A DNA stretch of 32,807 bases from UBA2357 sp041678045 (GTDB lineage Bacteria > Pseudomonadota > Gammaproteobacteria > Burkholderiales > Rhodocyclaceae). The DNA is taken from contig JBAYOV010000042.1 of NCBI GenBank assembly GCA_041678045.1, forward strand, positions 1 through 32,807, written 5' to 3'. Made by a program: the position numbers and the translations under genes. The notes under the pieces were generated by a model. The model was not told the DNA's origin. It searched no databases and worked only from the letters and a program-made list of their open reading frames with translations. Of this stretch, positions 14,865 to 23,377 are shown piece by piece. The stretch's first letter is position 1. Every line of letters begins with the position of its first letter.

Positions 14865-16223
14865 ATGCTCGATAATCTAACCCAAAGACTGTCCAAAGTC
14901 GTCAAGACACTGCGCGGCCAGGCTCGCCTGACCGAAGACAACATCCAGGAGGCCATGCGCGAGGTGCGCATGGCCCTGCTCGAAGCGGATGTGGCCCTGC
15001 CGGTGGTGAAGGATTTCATCGCCCGGGTGAAGGAAAAGGCAGTTGGCCAGGAGGTGATCGGATCGCTCACCCCGGGGCAGGCTCTGGTGGGGGTGGTGCA
15101 TGATGAACTGAAGGCACTCATGGGCGGAGCCCATGCCGGGCTGGATCTGTCCACACAGCCGCCGGCCGTGGTGCTGATGGCGGGTCTGCAGGGTGCGGGC
15201 AAGACCACCACCACCGGCAAGCTCGGCAAGCTCCTGCATGAACGCATGAAGAAGAAGGTGCTGGCGGTGTCGGCCGACGTGTATCGCCCTGCGGCGATCG
15301 AGCAGCTGAAGACCGTGGCCGCACAGGCGGGCATCGACTTCTTCCCGTCGCGTACCGACCAGAAGCCGGTGGATATTGCGCTTGCGGCACTCGACCATGC
15401 GCGTCGTCATTATTACGACGTGGTGCTGCTCGATACGGCGGGCCGACTGGCGATCGATGAAGCGATGATGGCCGAGATCAAGGCCCTGCACGCAGCCGTG
15501 AAACCGATCGAGACCCTGTTCGTGGTCGATGCGATGCTCGGTCAGGATGCGGTGAACACCGCGCGTGCATTCAACGAAGCCCTGCCGCTGACCGGTGTGG
15601 TGCTGACCAAGCTCGATGGCGATTCACGCGGTGGCGCGGCCCTGTCGGTACGCCATGTGACCGGCAAGCCGCTGAAGTTTGCCGGCGTGGGTGAAAAGCT
15701 GTCCGGGCTGGAGGAGTTTCACCCCGAACGGATGGCCAGCCGGATCCTCGGCATGGGCGACATCCTGGGTCTGGTCGAAGAGGCGCGTCGTGGCGTGGAT
15801 GAGGAGGCGGCCCGTCAGTTTGCGCAGAAGCTCAAGACCGGCAAGGGTTTTGACTTGAATGACTTCAAGGAGCAGATCGCCCAGATGCGCAAGATGGGGG
15901 GACTGTCTTCCATGCTCGACAAGCTGCCGGCGCAGTTTGCCGAGGCTGCGGGCAAGCTGCAGGGGGGCGCTGAAGAGAAGGCGATCAACCGCATCGAGGG
16001 CATCATCAACTCGATGACGCCACTGGAGCGCGCCCGGCCGGAACTGCTCAAGGCCAGCCGCAAGCGGCGGGTGGCGGCCGGTGCCGGCGTATCGGTGCAG
16101 GAGGTCAATCGTCTGCTCAAGCAGTTCGAGCAGACGCAGAAGGTGATGAAGCAGTTTTCCAAGGGCGGCATGCAGAAGATGATGCGTGCGATGAAGGGCA
16201 TGATGCCCGGTGCGATGCGTTGA
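14865..16223 (+). CDS. ffh: Signal recognition particle protein Ffh (SRP54)
   Basis: The 452-residue GTPase binds signal sequences and 4.5S RNA for co-translational membrane targeting with FtsY. The N domain (1-about 90) precedes the G domain with P-loop GLQGAGKTTTTGKLGKLL from residue 107, DTAGRLAIDEAMMAE (G3) and TKLDGDSRGGAALS (G4). The C-terminal M domain is methionine-rich: MGGLSSMLDKLPAQ, SMTPLERARPELLKASRKRR and a tail with MMRAMKGMMPGAM. The start at MLDNLTQRLSKVV gives the normal length; an ATG 54 nt upstream would add residues overlapping ypjD and is rejected. The first gene of a plus-strand run ending with gloA. Confidence 0.98.
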   Translation: MLDNLTQRLSKVVKTLRGQARLTEDNIQEAMREVRMALLEADVALPVVKDFIARVKEKAVGQEVIGSLTPGQALVGVVHDELKALMGGAHAGLDLSTQPPAVVLMAGLQGAGKTTTTGKLGKLLHERMKKKVLAVSADVYRPAAIEQLKTVAAQAGIDFFPSRTDQKPVDIALAALDHARRHYYDVVLLDTAGRLAIDEAMMAEIKALHAAVKPIETLFVVDAMLGQDAVNTARAFNEALPLTGVVLTKLDGDSRGGAALSVRHVTGKPLKFAGVGEKLSGLEEFHPERMASRILGMGDILGLVEEARRGVDEEAARQFAQKLKTGKGFDLNDFKEQIAQMRKMGGLSSMLDKLPAQFAEAAGKLQGGAEEKAINRIEGIINSMTPLERARPELLKASRKRRVAAGAGVSVQEVNRLLKQFEQTQKVMKQFSKGGMQKMMRAMKGMMPGAMR

Positions 16224-16248
16224 TGGTGGCGGGCTGAAAGAGGGACTT

Positions 16249-16998
16249 ATGGCGTTTGGTGCAATCATCGTGGGTGACGAAATCCTGTCCGGGCGTCGTC
16301 AGGACAAGCATCTGACTCGCCTGATCGAAATGCTGGCGGCCCGTGGCCTGAAGCTTTCATGGGCGCGATATGTGGGCGACGACGGCGAGCGTCTGACCGG
16401 GGTGCTGCGGGACAGCTTCGCCACTGGGGATGTGGTGTTCAGCTTCGGCGGCATCGGCGCCACACCGGACGATCGCACCCGGCAGTCGGCCGCTGCGGCT
16501 CTGGGGCTGGAACTGGCCCTGCATCCAGAGGCCGAACAGGCCATCCGGGGGCGCTTTGGTGAAGACATCACCCCGCATCGCCTGCAGATGGGGGTGTTTC
16601 CGCTGGGCAGCGAGATCATTCCCAATCCGTTCAACCAGATTCCGGGGTTTTCCATCCGTGAACATTATTTCGTGCCCGGCTTTCCGGTGATGGCCTGGCC
16701 GATGGTCGAGTGGGTGCTGGACGAACGGTATGCACATTTGCACCACCAGGAAGATTATGTGGAGCGGGCGATCACCGTATGGGATGCCTACGAGGGGGCA
16801 ATGATCGGCCTGATGGAAGGCATCACCGAGCGGTATCCGGATGCGGCCCTGTTCAGTCTGCCCACGGTGGCTGCGGACGGCGAACGCCGTTCGGTGGAAC
16901 TGGGCATGAAGGGCTCCGCTGCCCGGGTCGAAGCGGCGATGGCCGAGTTGAAGGCGGGCGTGGAGGGTCTGGGCTTCGCCTGGCAGGACAAGGAATGA
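16249..16998 (+). CDS. Molybdopterin-binding/CinA N-terminal-like protein
   Basis: The 249-residue protein is built mainly of one MoaB/Mog-type domain: MAFGAIIVGDEILSGRRQDK at the start, then VVFSFGGIGATPDDRTRQSA and a C-terminal part (FVPGFPVMAWPMVEWVLDER). This is the 'competence/damage-inducible protein A' N-terminal type without the nicotinamide-nucleotide amidase (CinA C-terminal) domain. Binding of a pterin- or nucleotide-like ligand is inferred; function is not known. The ATG follows AGAGGGA by 4 nt. It starts 25 bp after ffh and is followed by the metallopeptidase gene 24 bp later, so the three may form an operon. Confidence 0.88.
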   Translation: MAFGAIIVGDEILSGRRQDKHLTRLIEMLAARGLKLSWARYVGDDGERLTGVLRDSFATGDVVFSFGGIGATPDDRTRQSAAAALGLELALHPEAEQAIRGRFGEDITPHRLQMGVFPLGSEIIPNPFNQIPGFSIREHYFVPGFPVMAWPMVEWVLDERYAHLHHQEDYVERAITVWDAYEGAMIGLMEGITERYPDAALFSLPTVAADGERRSVELGMKGSAARVEAAMAELKAGVEGLGFAWQDKE

Positions 16999-17022
16999 AG
17001 AACAGGGCGTGAAGGATGGGCA

Positions 17023-17787
17023 ATGAGTCTGGTCGAGACCTTGTACGCCGCCGCAGCCCGCGCTGAGGTGGAGTGCGTCGAGGTGGTCGAGACTGCCGGT
17101 GAGCCGGTGGTATGCCGGGTGCGCAGGTCACGGCGCCGGAGCATGGCCTTGCAGGTCGATGCCCGTCAGGTGCGGCTTGCCCTGCCATGGGAGGTCAGGC
17201 CCGATCAGGTGCGGGCCTTCCTGTACGGTCATGGCGAATGGCTGGCCTCTCGCCTGAAGGCTTTGCGTGAAACGCGTGACAGTCGGGCGTTCCGCCTTCA
17301 GGATGGTGCAGTCCTGCCCGTGCTGGGGCGTGAGTGCCGGGTCAGGCTGCATGCACTGCCGCAGGTCGAGCCCCTCGAAGCCTGGCAGCAGGCCGGCGAT
17401 GGTACGGAGGCGCTGCATCTCCTGGACGGGCCGGGCGCGCGAAAGGCGCTGGTGAAGTGTCTGCAGGCACGCGCCTTGCCGTTTTTTCGCCAGCGTGTCG
17501 CTGTATATTGCGCACGCCTGGGGGTCAGCGTGCCGCCCGTGAGGCTGTCGAGTGCGCGTACCCGGTGGGGGAGTTGCAGCACGCGCAGTGGTATCCGGCT
17601 GCACTGGCGGTTGGTGCACCTGTCGCCTGAACTGATCGACTATGTGGTGGCCCATGAGGTGGCTCATCTGCTGGAAATGAATCACTCACCTCGTTTTTGG
17701 TCGGTGGTGGCATCCCTGTATCCTGACTGGCAGGCTGCACGCAAGGCATTGCGGGAAGCCGGCAGGGGTTTGCCGGCACTGGATTGA
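17023..17787 (+). CDS. YgjP-like zinc metallopeptidase (SprT/DUF45 family)
   Basis: The 254-residue protein ends in the WLM/DUF45-type protease region: ARTRWGSCSTRSGIRLHWRL, VHLSPELIDYVVAHEVAHLL and EMNHSPRFW. The HExxH zinc site is His211, Glu212, His215, with His221 (NHSPRF) a likely third ligand. The N-terminal half is a basic beta-rich region (VRRSRRRSMALQVDARQVRL). YgjP-type proteins are predicted cytosolic proteases of uncertain substrate. A GAAGGA ribosome site precedes the ATG by 6-7 nt. It lies between the CinA-like gene and gloA on the same strand. Confidence 0.9.
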   Translation: MSLVETLYAAAARAEVECVEVVETAGEPVVCRVRRSRRRSMALQVDARQVRLALPWEVRPDQVRAFLYGHGEWLASRLKALRETRDSRAFRLQDGAVLPVLGRECRVRLHALPQVEPLEAWQQAGDGTEALHLLDGPGARKALVKCLQARALPFFRQRVAVYCARLGVSVPPVRLSSARTRWGSCSTRSGIRLHWRLVHLSPELIDYVVAHEVAHLLEMNHSPRFWSVVASLYPDWQAARKALREAGRGLPALD

Positions 17788-17815
17788 AAGGCAATGATTT
17801 GAAGGAGGATGGGTC

Positions 17816-18205
17816 GTGCGAATTCTGCATACGATGTTGAGGGTGGGCGATTTGCAGCGCTCGCTGGCGTTCTATACCGAAGTGCTGGGCATGCGACTGC
17901 TGCGCCGGCAGGATTACCCCGAGGGGCGCTTCACGCTGGCATTCGTCGGATTTCAGGATGAAGCCGAGGGCGCGGTGATCGAACTGACCCACAACTGGGA
18001 CACCCCCCGTTATGATCAGGGCGATGCTTTTGGCCATATTGCGCTGGAGGTGGCCGATGCTTACCGCGCATGCGACGAGATTCGGGCGCGCGGCGGCAAG
18101 GTGGTGCGCGAGGCCGGGCCGATGAAGCATGGCAGCACCGTGATTGCCTTTGTCGAGGATCCCGACGGCTACAAGATCGAGCTGATCCAGCGCGGCACGC
18201 AGTAA
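17816..18205 (+). CDS. gloA: Lactoylglutathione lyase (glyoxalase I)
   Basis: The 129-residue enzyme isomerises the methylglyoxal-glutathione hemithioacetal to S-lactoylglutathione, the first step of methylglyoxal detoxification. The four metal ligands of the E. coli-type Ni2+ enzyme are all present at matching positions: His5, Glu56 (VIELTHNW), His74 (FGHIALEV) and Glu122 (GYKIELIQ). It is a single vicinal-oxygen-chelate domain of normal length. The start is GTG, 8 nt after GGAGG; no in-frame ATG fits. Last gene of the plus-strand run; the next gene is convergent. Confidence 0.96.
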   Translation: MRILHTMLRVGDLQRSLAFYTEVLGMRLLRRQDYPEGRFTLAFVGFQDEAEGAVIELTHNWDTPRYDQGDAFGHIALEVADAYRACDEIRARGGKVVREAGPMKHGSTVIAFVEDPDGYKIELIQRGTQ

Positions 18206-18252
18206 ACGGGGCACATGTGTCCGGCGTATCCCGCCTCCGGGGCTTGAACCGC

Positions 18253-18912
18253 TCAGTGAGGTGTGTCTTCCGAGCCCGTTGAAGGTGGGCGCATGGCACG
18301 GCCGGTGAGCCAGTACAGCAGCAGGGTGGTGAACAGTGTCATCACGGCAATCATCGCGCCCGCTTCCAGCAGATACGCCTTCTGGACATGCCTGGGGCCG
18401 TGCGCCAGGTATTCCAGCCGTATCCAGCCAATCGGGGCAATTTCGCCGATTGGGCGCCACAAAATGTGATGGGTACCCTGTGTGCTGAGCAGTATCCGGT
18501 TGCTCGGGGCGTGCTTGCTTAATTCGGGACCTGCACGGGCAGCAACAAGGTTGCCGGCCGAATTGCGCTCCACGTGGGCGAGTGCTTGCCCCTGGCGGTC
18601 GGTGAGCGTGATCATCCGGATTTCATCCAGTTCGCTGAATGTTTCCAGCCTGCGTGCCAGTGCAATGTGATCATTGGCAGCAACTTCGGCCTGTGACAGC
18701 AGGCCGACGCTGCCGGCAATTGCGCGCGCCCAGTTGTCGGCCTGTTCGCTGCTCATCTGCTGGTGTCGGGCAGTCAGGTGTGCCAGCGCCAGGACGGAGG
18801 TGCACACAAAGACCAGTGCGTAAATCAGCGTGACCCGGGCGCGAAGTGATAGTCTGGCCACGTTGCCACGTTGAACGAATCCGGAAGGGTCGGTGTGGGC
18901 GGAAGAGGTCAT
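18253..18912 (-). CDS. Two-TM membrane protein with predicted periplasmic sensor-like domain, no output domain
   Basis: The 219-residue protein has a basic stretch, a first TM segment (about 27-46, VTLIYALVFVCTSVLALAHL), about 130 residues predicted to be periplasmic, a second TM (about 179-203, LLEAGAMIAVMTLFTTLLLY) and a short cytoplasmic tail ending GSEDTPH. This is the layout of the input half of a sensor kinase or diguanylate cyclase, but no HAMP, kinase, GGDEF or EAL domain follows. The start at 18912 is chosen because its ATGA overlaps the TGA stop of the HD-GYP gene; an ATG 15 nt earlier lies inside that gene. Coupling suggests it works with the HD-GYP protein, perhaps as its membrane input. 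No specific family was recognised. Confidence 0.75.
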   Translation of the reverse strand: MTSSAHTDPSGFVQRGNVARLSLRARVTLIYALVFVCTSVLALAHLTARHQQMSSEQADNWARAIAGSVGLLSQAEVAANDHIALARRLETFSELDEIRMITLTDRQGQALAHVERNSAGNLVAARAGPELSKHAPSNRILLSTQGTHHILWRPIGEIAPIGWIRLEYLAHGPRHVQKAYLLEAGAMIAVMTLFTTLLLYWLTGRAMRPPSTGSEDTPH

Positions 18913-19958
18913 GGTGCGGGGGGGCAATGGTCCTGGAAACGTTTCTGGATCAACCTGATCTGGTCAAGTTGCTTGAGCAGCGCGGATGCGCATGCCGGAT
19001 CGAAATGCCTGCCCATGCCCTGAGCGATGAAGTCGACCGCCTCTTCAAAGGGCCAGGCTTTCTTGTAGGGGCGGGGTGAGGTGATCGCGTCAAATACATC
19101 GGCTACCGCCACGATGCGGCCTTCAAGCGGAATGTCGTCGCCGGACAGGCCGCGCGGATAGCCGCTGCCATCGAACTTCTCGTGATGCGTCAGGGCGATG
19201 GTGGCACCAAGCTGTACCACGGCGGAGGCCGAGTCCTTCAGAATTTCATAACCGATGGCCGGATGGCGCTTCATGATCTCGCGTTCGTCGAAGCTGAGCG
19301 GGCCGGGTTTGAGCAGGATATGGTCCGGGATGCCGAGCTTGCCGACATCGTGCATCGGGGCTGCGAGCAGAATGGCTTGCACACGCTCGTCGGCCAGTCC
19401 GAGGGTGCGTGCGATGAGTGCCGAGAAATGCGCCATGCGCAGGATATGGGCGCCGGTTTCTGGGTCGCGAAACTCTGCAGCCCGCGCCAGTCGGGTAATC
19501 GTCTCCTGTTCTCGCGCCTGGATTTCGGCCGTGGCCTTGCGAACCTCTTCCTGCAGGCGTTCGGCCCTGCGTCGGGTGTCCAGATGGGCCTGGCGCAGCA
19601 TGAGCATGTTGCGCACTCTCGGTTCGAACTCGTGAGCGTCGATCGGTTTGTTGAGAAAATCGTTTGCACCGCACTGCAGTGCTTCGTAACGGGTGCTGCG
19701 CTCGCTGTTGGCGGTCACCATCAGGATGGGCACGTCGTCACGGTCATGCTGTGAACGGACGCGGCGGATGAAGTCGAGGCCATCCAGTCCCGGCATCATG
19801 TAGTCCACGATGATCAGATCCGGTTCGTTGCCGAGACACCACTCCAGTCCTTCGAAAGGATCGGAAAAGGGGTGGGCACGACAGTCAGTCTGGCGCGCCA
19901 CCAGCTTTTCCATCAGCAGCAGATTCAGTGGCGTGTCATCGATGACTGCAATATCCAT
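18909..19958 (-). CDS. Two-component response regulator with HD-GYP domain (cyclic-di-GMP phosphodiesterase, RpfG type)
   Basis: The 349-residue protein has a receiver domain (1-about 120) with Asp7/Asp8, phospho-acceptor Asp52 (LIIVDYMMPGLDG) and Lys104 (FLNKPI). A coiled-coil linker (about 125-160, RRRAERLQEEVRKATAEIQA) leads to an HD-GYP domain: His203-Asp204 in MHDVGKLGIPDHILLKPGPL and HHEKFDGSGYPRGL with GYP at 266-268. All metal-binding signature residues look intact, so it should hydrolyse c-di-GMP on phosphorylation. No cognate kinase is adjacent; the coupled membrane protein downstream lacks one. The start lies 34 nt from the truncated tRNA copy, so the islet insertion has changed its upstream region. 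Confidence 0.93.
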   Translation of the reverse strand: MDIAVIDDTPLNLLLMEKLVARQTDCRAHPFSDPFEGLEWCLGNEPDLIIVDYMMPGLDGLDFIRRVRSQHDRDDVPILMVTANSERSTRYEALQCGANDFLNKPIDAHEFEPRVRNMLMLRQAHLDTRRRAERLQEEVRKATAEIQAREQETITRLARAAEFRDPETGAHILRMAHFSALIARTLGLADERVQAILLAAPMHDVGKLGIPDHILLKPGPLSFDEREIMKRHPAIGYEILKDSASAVVQLGATIALTHHEKFDGSGYPRGLSGDDIPLEGRIVAVADVFDAITSPRPYKKAWPFEEAVDFIAQGMGRHFDPACASALLKQLDQIRLIQKRFQDHCPPAP

Positions 19959-19992
19959 TCAGCGCGTCGGCCTGTTCCTGGCATGGTGTGAA

Positions 19993-20030
19993 TGGTGGGC
20001 CCAGCAGGACTTGAACCTGCAACCAACGGA
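19993..20030 (-). repeat. Truncated tRNA 3'-end copy (putative att site)
   Basis: It is identical over 38 bp to 21160-21197, the CCA end, T arm, variable region and part of the anticodon stem of the CAU tRNA. Bases on both sides differ (A before, A after, against T and T at the tRNA copy), which fixes the repeat length. It has no D arm or anticodon and cannot make a tRNA. Confidence 0.85.
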
Positions 20031-20114
20031 ACCGAGTTCGTCACCAACGCGCCATGCCCAAGAAACTCAAGTGGAGGTGAGTTCATGCTGCAGAATGATC
20101 AAACATGCTGCGGC

Positions 20115-20268
20115 GCTATTAACCCGGCCCTTAAAGTCACTGCCAACCGTTCGGTCTGAGCCCTTCGTCGAACTCAGGACAGGCTCTGTTGAAGCCCAGC
20201 CCCGGCAGCGCCCTTCGGCAAGCTTAGAGCGAACGGAAACAGCATTCTCACGGGCCAGGTTAATAGTT
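20115..20268. repeat. Palindromic MITE/REP-like element with 37-bp-class terminal inverted repeats
   Basis: The left end (20115-20153) starts GCTATTAACCCGGCCCTT and runs to CCGTTCG. The right end (20230-20267), read on the other strand, starts ACTATTAACCTGGCCC and also runs to CCGTTCG. The ends align over about 40 nt with scattered changes and one indel. The core (20154-20229) carries GAGCCCTTCGTCGAACTCAG and CCCTTCGGCAAGCTTAGAG, the style of intergenic palindromes common in Proteobacteria. No coding capacity. Confidence 0.65.
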
Positions 20269-20426
20269 TAACGCAGCTTGGCGAAGGCGGGGATGCGGCC
20301 GCTTGGCGCGCGACATCAACGACGGGTGCAGCTGTGTCGCTACCGGCGTCGCGGATTCATTCCTCCTGAATGGGATATACGGCTGTAGTGCTAGGCCGAA
20401 CTGTTCCATTGGATTACACTCCAACC

Positions 20427-20768
20427 ATGCAAACCATTGCAGAACTGCCTGAGTACATCCGCACCGCCGATAAGCTCATGAGCGCGGACGAACGACAGGA
20501 CATCATCCGCTATCTCGCTGCGCACCCGAAAGACGGCGGCGTAATGGAGGGCACGGGCGGCGTGCGCAAATTGCGATGGCGGCGTGGCGGACAAGGCAAG
20601 AGCGGAGGCGTTCGGGTCATCTATTACTTCCATGGCGATGACATGCCGCTGTACCTGCTGACGCTCTTCGCCAAGGGCGACCGCGCCAACCTAACCAAGG
20701 CCGAACGAAACGAACTTGCCGACCTGACCAACCTGCTTGTCAGGGCATGGAGAAACAGACGGACATGA
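20427..20768 (+). CDS. higB: Type II toxin, RelE/HigB family
   Basis: The 113-residue protein is a predicted ribosome-dependent mRNA interferase. The pattern VMEGTGGVRKLRWRRGGQGK, SGGVRVIYYFH, PLYLLTLFAKGDRANLTKAE matches HigB2-type RelE-superfamily toxins (GTGGxRKxR, GGxRxIYYF and FAKxExxxLT blocks are all present). Order is toxin first, antitoxin second, as in hig loci. The start at MQTIAELPEYIRTADKL is taken because family homology begins there; the frame could begin 57 nt earlier at MGYTAVVLG. TTGGA-6-TCCAA just before the ATG is a possible operator. The antitoxin ATG overlaps its stop. It lies within the islet. Confidence 0.88.
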   Translation: MQTIAELPEYIRTADKLMSADERQDIIRYLAAHPKDGGVMEGTGGVRKLRWRRGGQGKSGGVRVIYYFHGDDMPLYLLTLFAKGDRANLTKAERNELADLTNLLVRAWRNRRT

Positions 20769-21055
20769 GTACAGCATTCGAGAGTATCAAGCGCGGCCTG
20801 CAAGAGGCCATCGAGCACGCCGAAGGGCATCCCGCCCCTGGCACCCGCATCCATCGCCCGCGCACGGTGGACGTGAAGGCCCTGCGCACCAAGGTAGGCA
20901 TGACGCAAGAGCAGTTCGCCGCCCGCTTCGGGTTCTCGACGGCAACCCTTCGCCACTGGGAGAGAGGCGACCGCACGCCGCACGGCCCCGCACTCGTACT
21001 GCTCAACGTCATCGAGCGCAACCCCGCCGCAGTCATCGAAGCCCTGAGCTATTAA
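20765..21055 (+). CDS. higA: Antitoxin, HigA-type helix-turn-helix (XRE) protein
   Basis: The 96-residue protein has a Cro/C1-type HTH in its second half: VKALRTKVGMTQEQFAARFG, FSTATLRHWERGDRTPHGPA, LVLLNVIERNPAAVIEAL. The N-terminal arm (MSTAFESIKRGLQEAIEHAE) is the likely toxin-binding part. The start at 20765 makes an ATGA overlap with the toxin stop; an ATG 18 nt earlier (MEKQTD) is possible. It should neutralise the upstream toxin and repress the operon. Its TAT-TAA end lies inside repeat copy C (21048-21083), so the repeat encodes the last residues and the stop. Confidence 0.88.
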   Translation: MSTAFESIKRGLQEAIEHAEGHPAPGTRIHRPRTVDVKALRTKVGMTQEQFAARFGFSTATLRHWERGDRTPHGPALVLLNVIERNPAAVIEALSY

Positions 21056-21083
21056 CCCGGCCCTTGAGCGTGCTGTCTCCGTT
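21048..21083 (+). repeat. Third copy of the islet repeat, overlapping the higA stop
   Basis: GCTATTAACCCGGCCCTT is identical over 18 bp to 20115-20132. The following GAGCGTGCTGTCTCCGTT is close to the reversed copy at 20230-20267 (GAGAATGCTGTTTCCGTT). Thus copies B and C bracket the toxin-antitoxin operon in inverted orientation. Confidence 0.7.
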
Positions 21084-21110
21084 TTACGGCCTGAGTAACC
21101 CACGCACCAG

Positions 21111-21143
21111 AAAACAAAAAGCCCGGCTATCGAAAACCGGGCT
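21111..21143 (-). terminator. Rho-independent terminator after the CAU tRNA
   Basis: On the minus strand AGCCCGG, a 10-nt loop and CCGGGCT form a perfect 7-bp stem followed by TTTTTGTTTT (plus-strand A-rich 21111-21120). It lies 16 nt after the tRNA CCA end. On the plus strand the same stem could also end the higBA transcript, although the T-rich stretch there is 7 nt away. Confidence 0.8.
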
Positions 21144-21159
21144 AAGTGCTTGATTTTAT

Positions 21160-21236
<77 letters not shown>

Positions 21237-21276
21237 CCGAGCCGCATTCTAACCGATGAATGCACTGAAGAGGGGC

Positions 21277-21297
21277 GGGGCCGCCGGCCGGGGCCCC
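21277..21297 (-). terminator. GC-rich hairpin between rpoD and the tRNA
   Basis: GGGGCC (21277-21282) and GGCCCC (21292-21297) form a 6-bp stem with CGGCC palindromes in the loop. It lies 15 bp after the rpoD stop. No T-run is present, so it may be a processing or pausing structure rather than a true terminator. Confidence 0.3.
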
Positions 21298-21312
21298 GCA
21301 GGGAGGGGGTGA

Positions 21313-23319
<2,007 letters not shown>

Positions 23320-23362
23320 GGCACTCCTTGATTCGGGGTGGGTGAAAATCGGGAAACCGTAA

Positions 23363-23371
23363 ATTATAGCA
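23363..23371 (-). promoter_or_regulatory. Extended -10 promoter in front of rpoD
   Basis: The dnaG-rpoD gap contains TGCTATAAT on the minus strand, a consensus -10 hexamer with the TGn extension, 43 bp before the rpoD ATG. No good -35 is seen upstream in dnaG, as expected for an extended -10 promoter. It would let rpoD be transcribed separately from the rest of the operon. Confidence 0.55.
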
Positions 23372-23377
23372 GAAAAT

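Noticed and set aside
18207..18225. Near-palindrome GGGCACATGTGTCC after gloA as a terminator
   Set aside because: It has no loop or T-run and too few stable pairs to call.
18913..18927. Earlier start for the two-TM membrane protein
   Set aside because: The ATGA overlap at 18909-18912 is the typical coupled start; the earlier ATG lies inside the HD-GYP coding end.
20031..20114. Remnant of an integrase gene next to the left att copy (ATGCCCAAGAAACTCAAG)
   Set aside because: The frame stops after eight codons (MPKKLKWR) and shows no integrase motif.
20266..20272. GTTTAAC as an integron attC inverse-core site (RYYYAAC) flanking a toxin-antitoxin cassette
   Set aside because: No matching GTTRRRY core and no attC-like fold were found near it or after higA; the tRNA att repeats and the 37-bp repeats explain the boundaries better.
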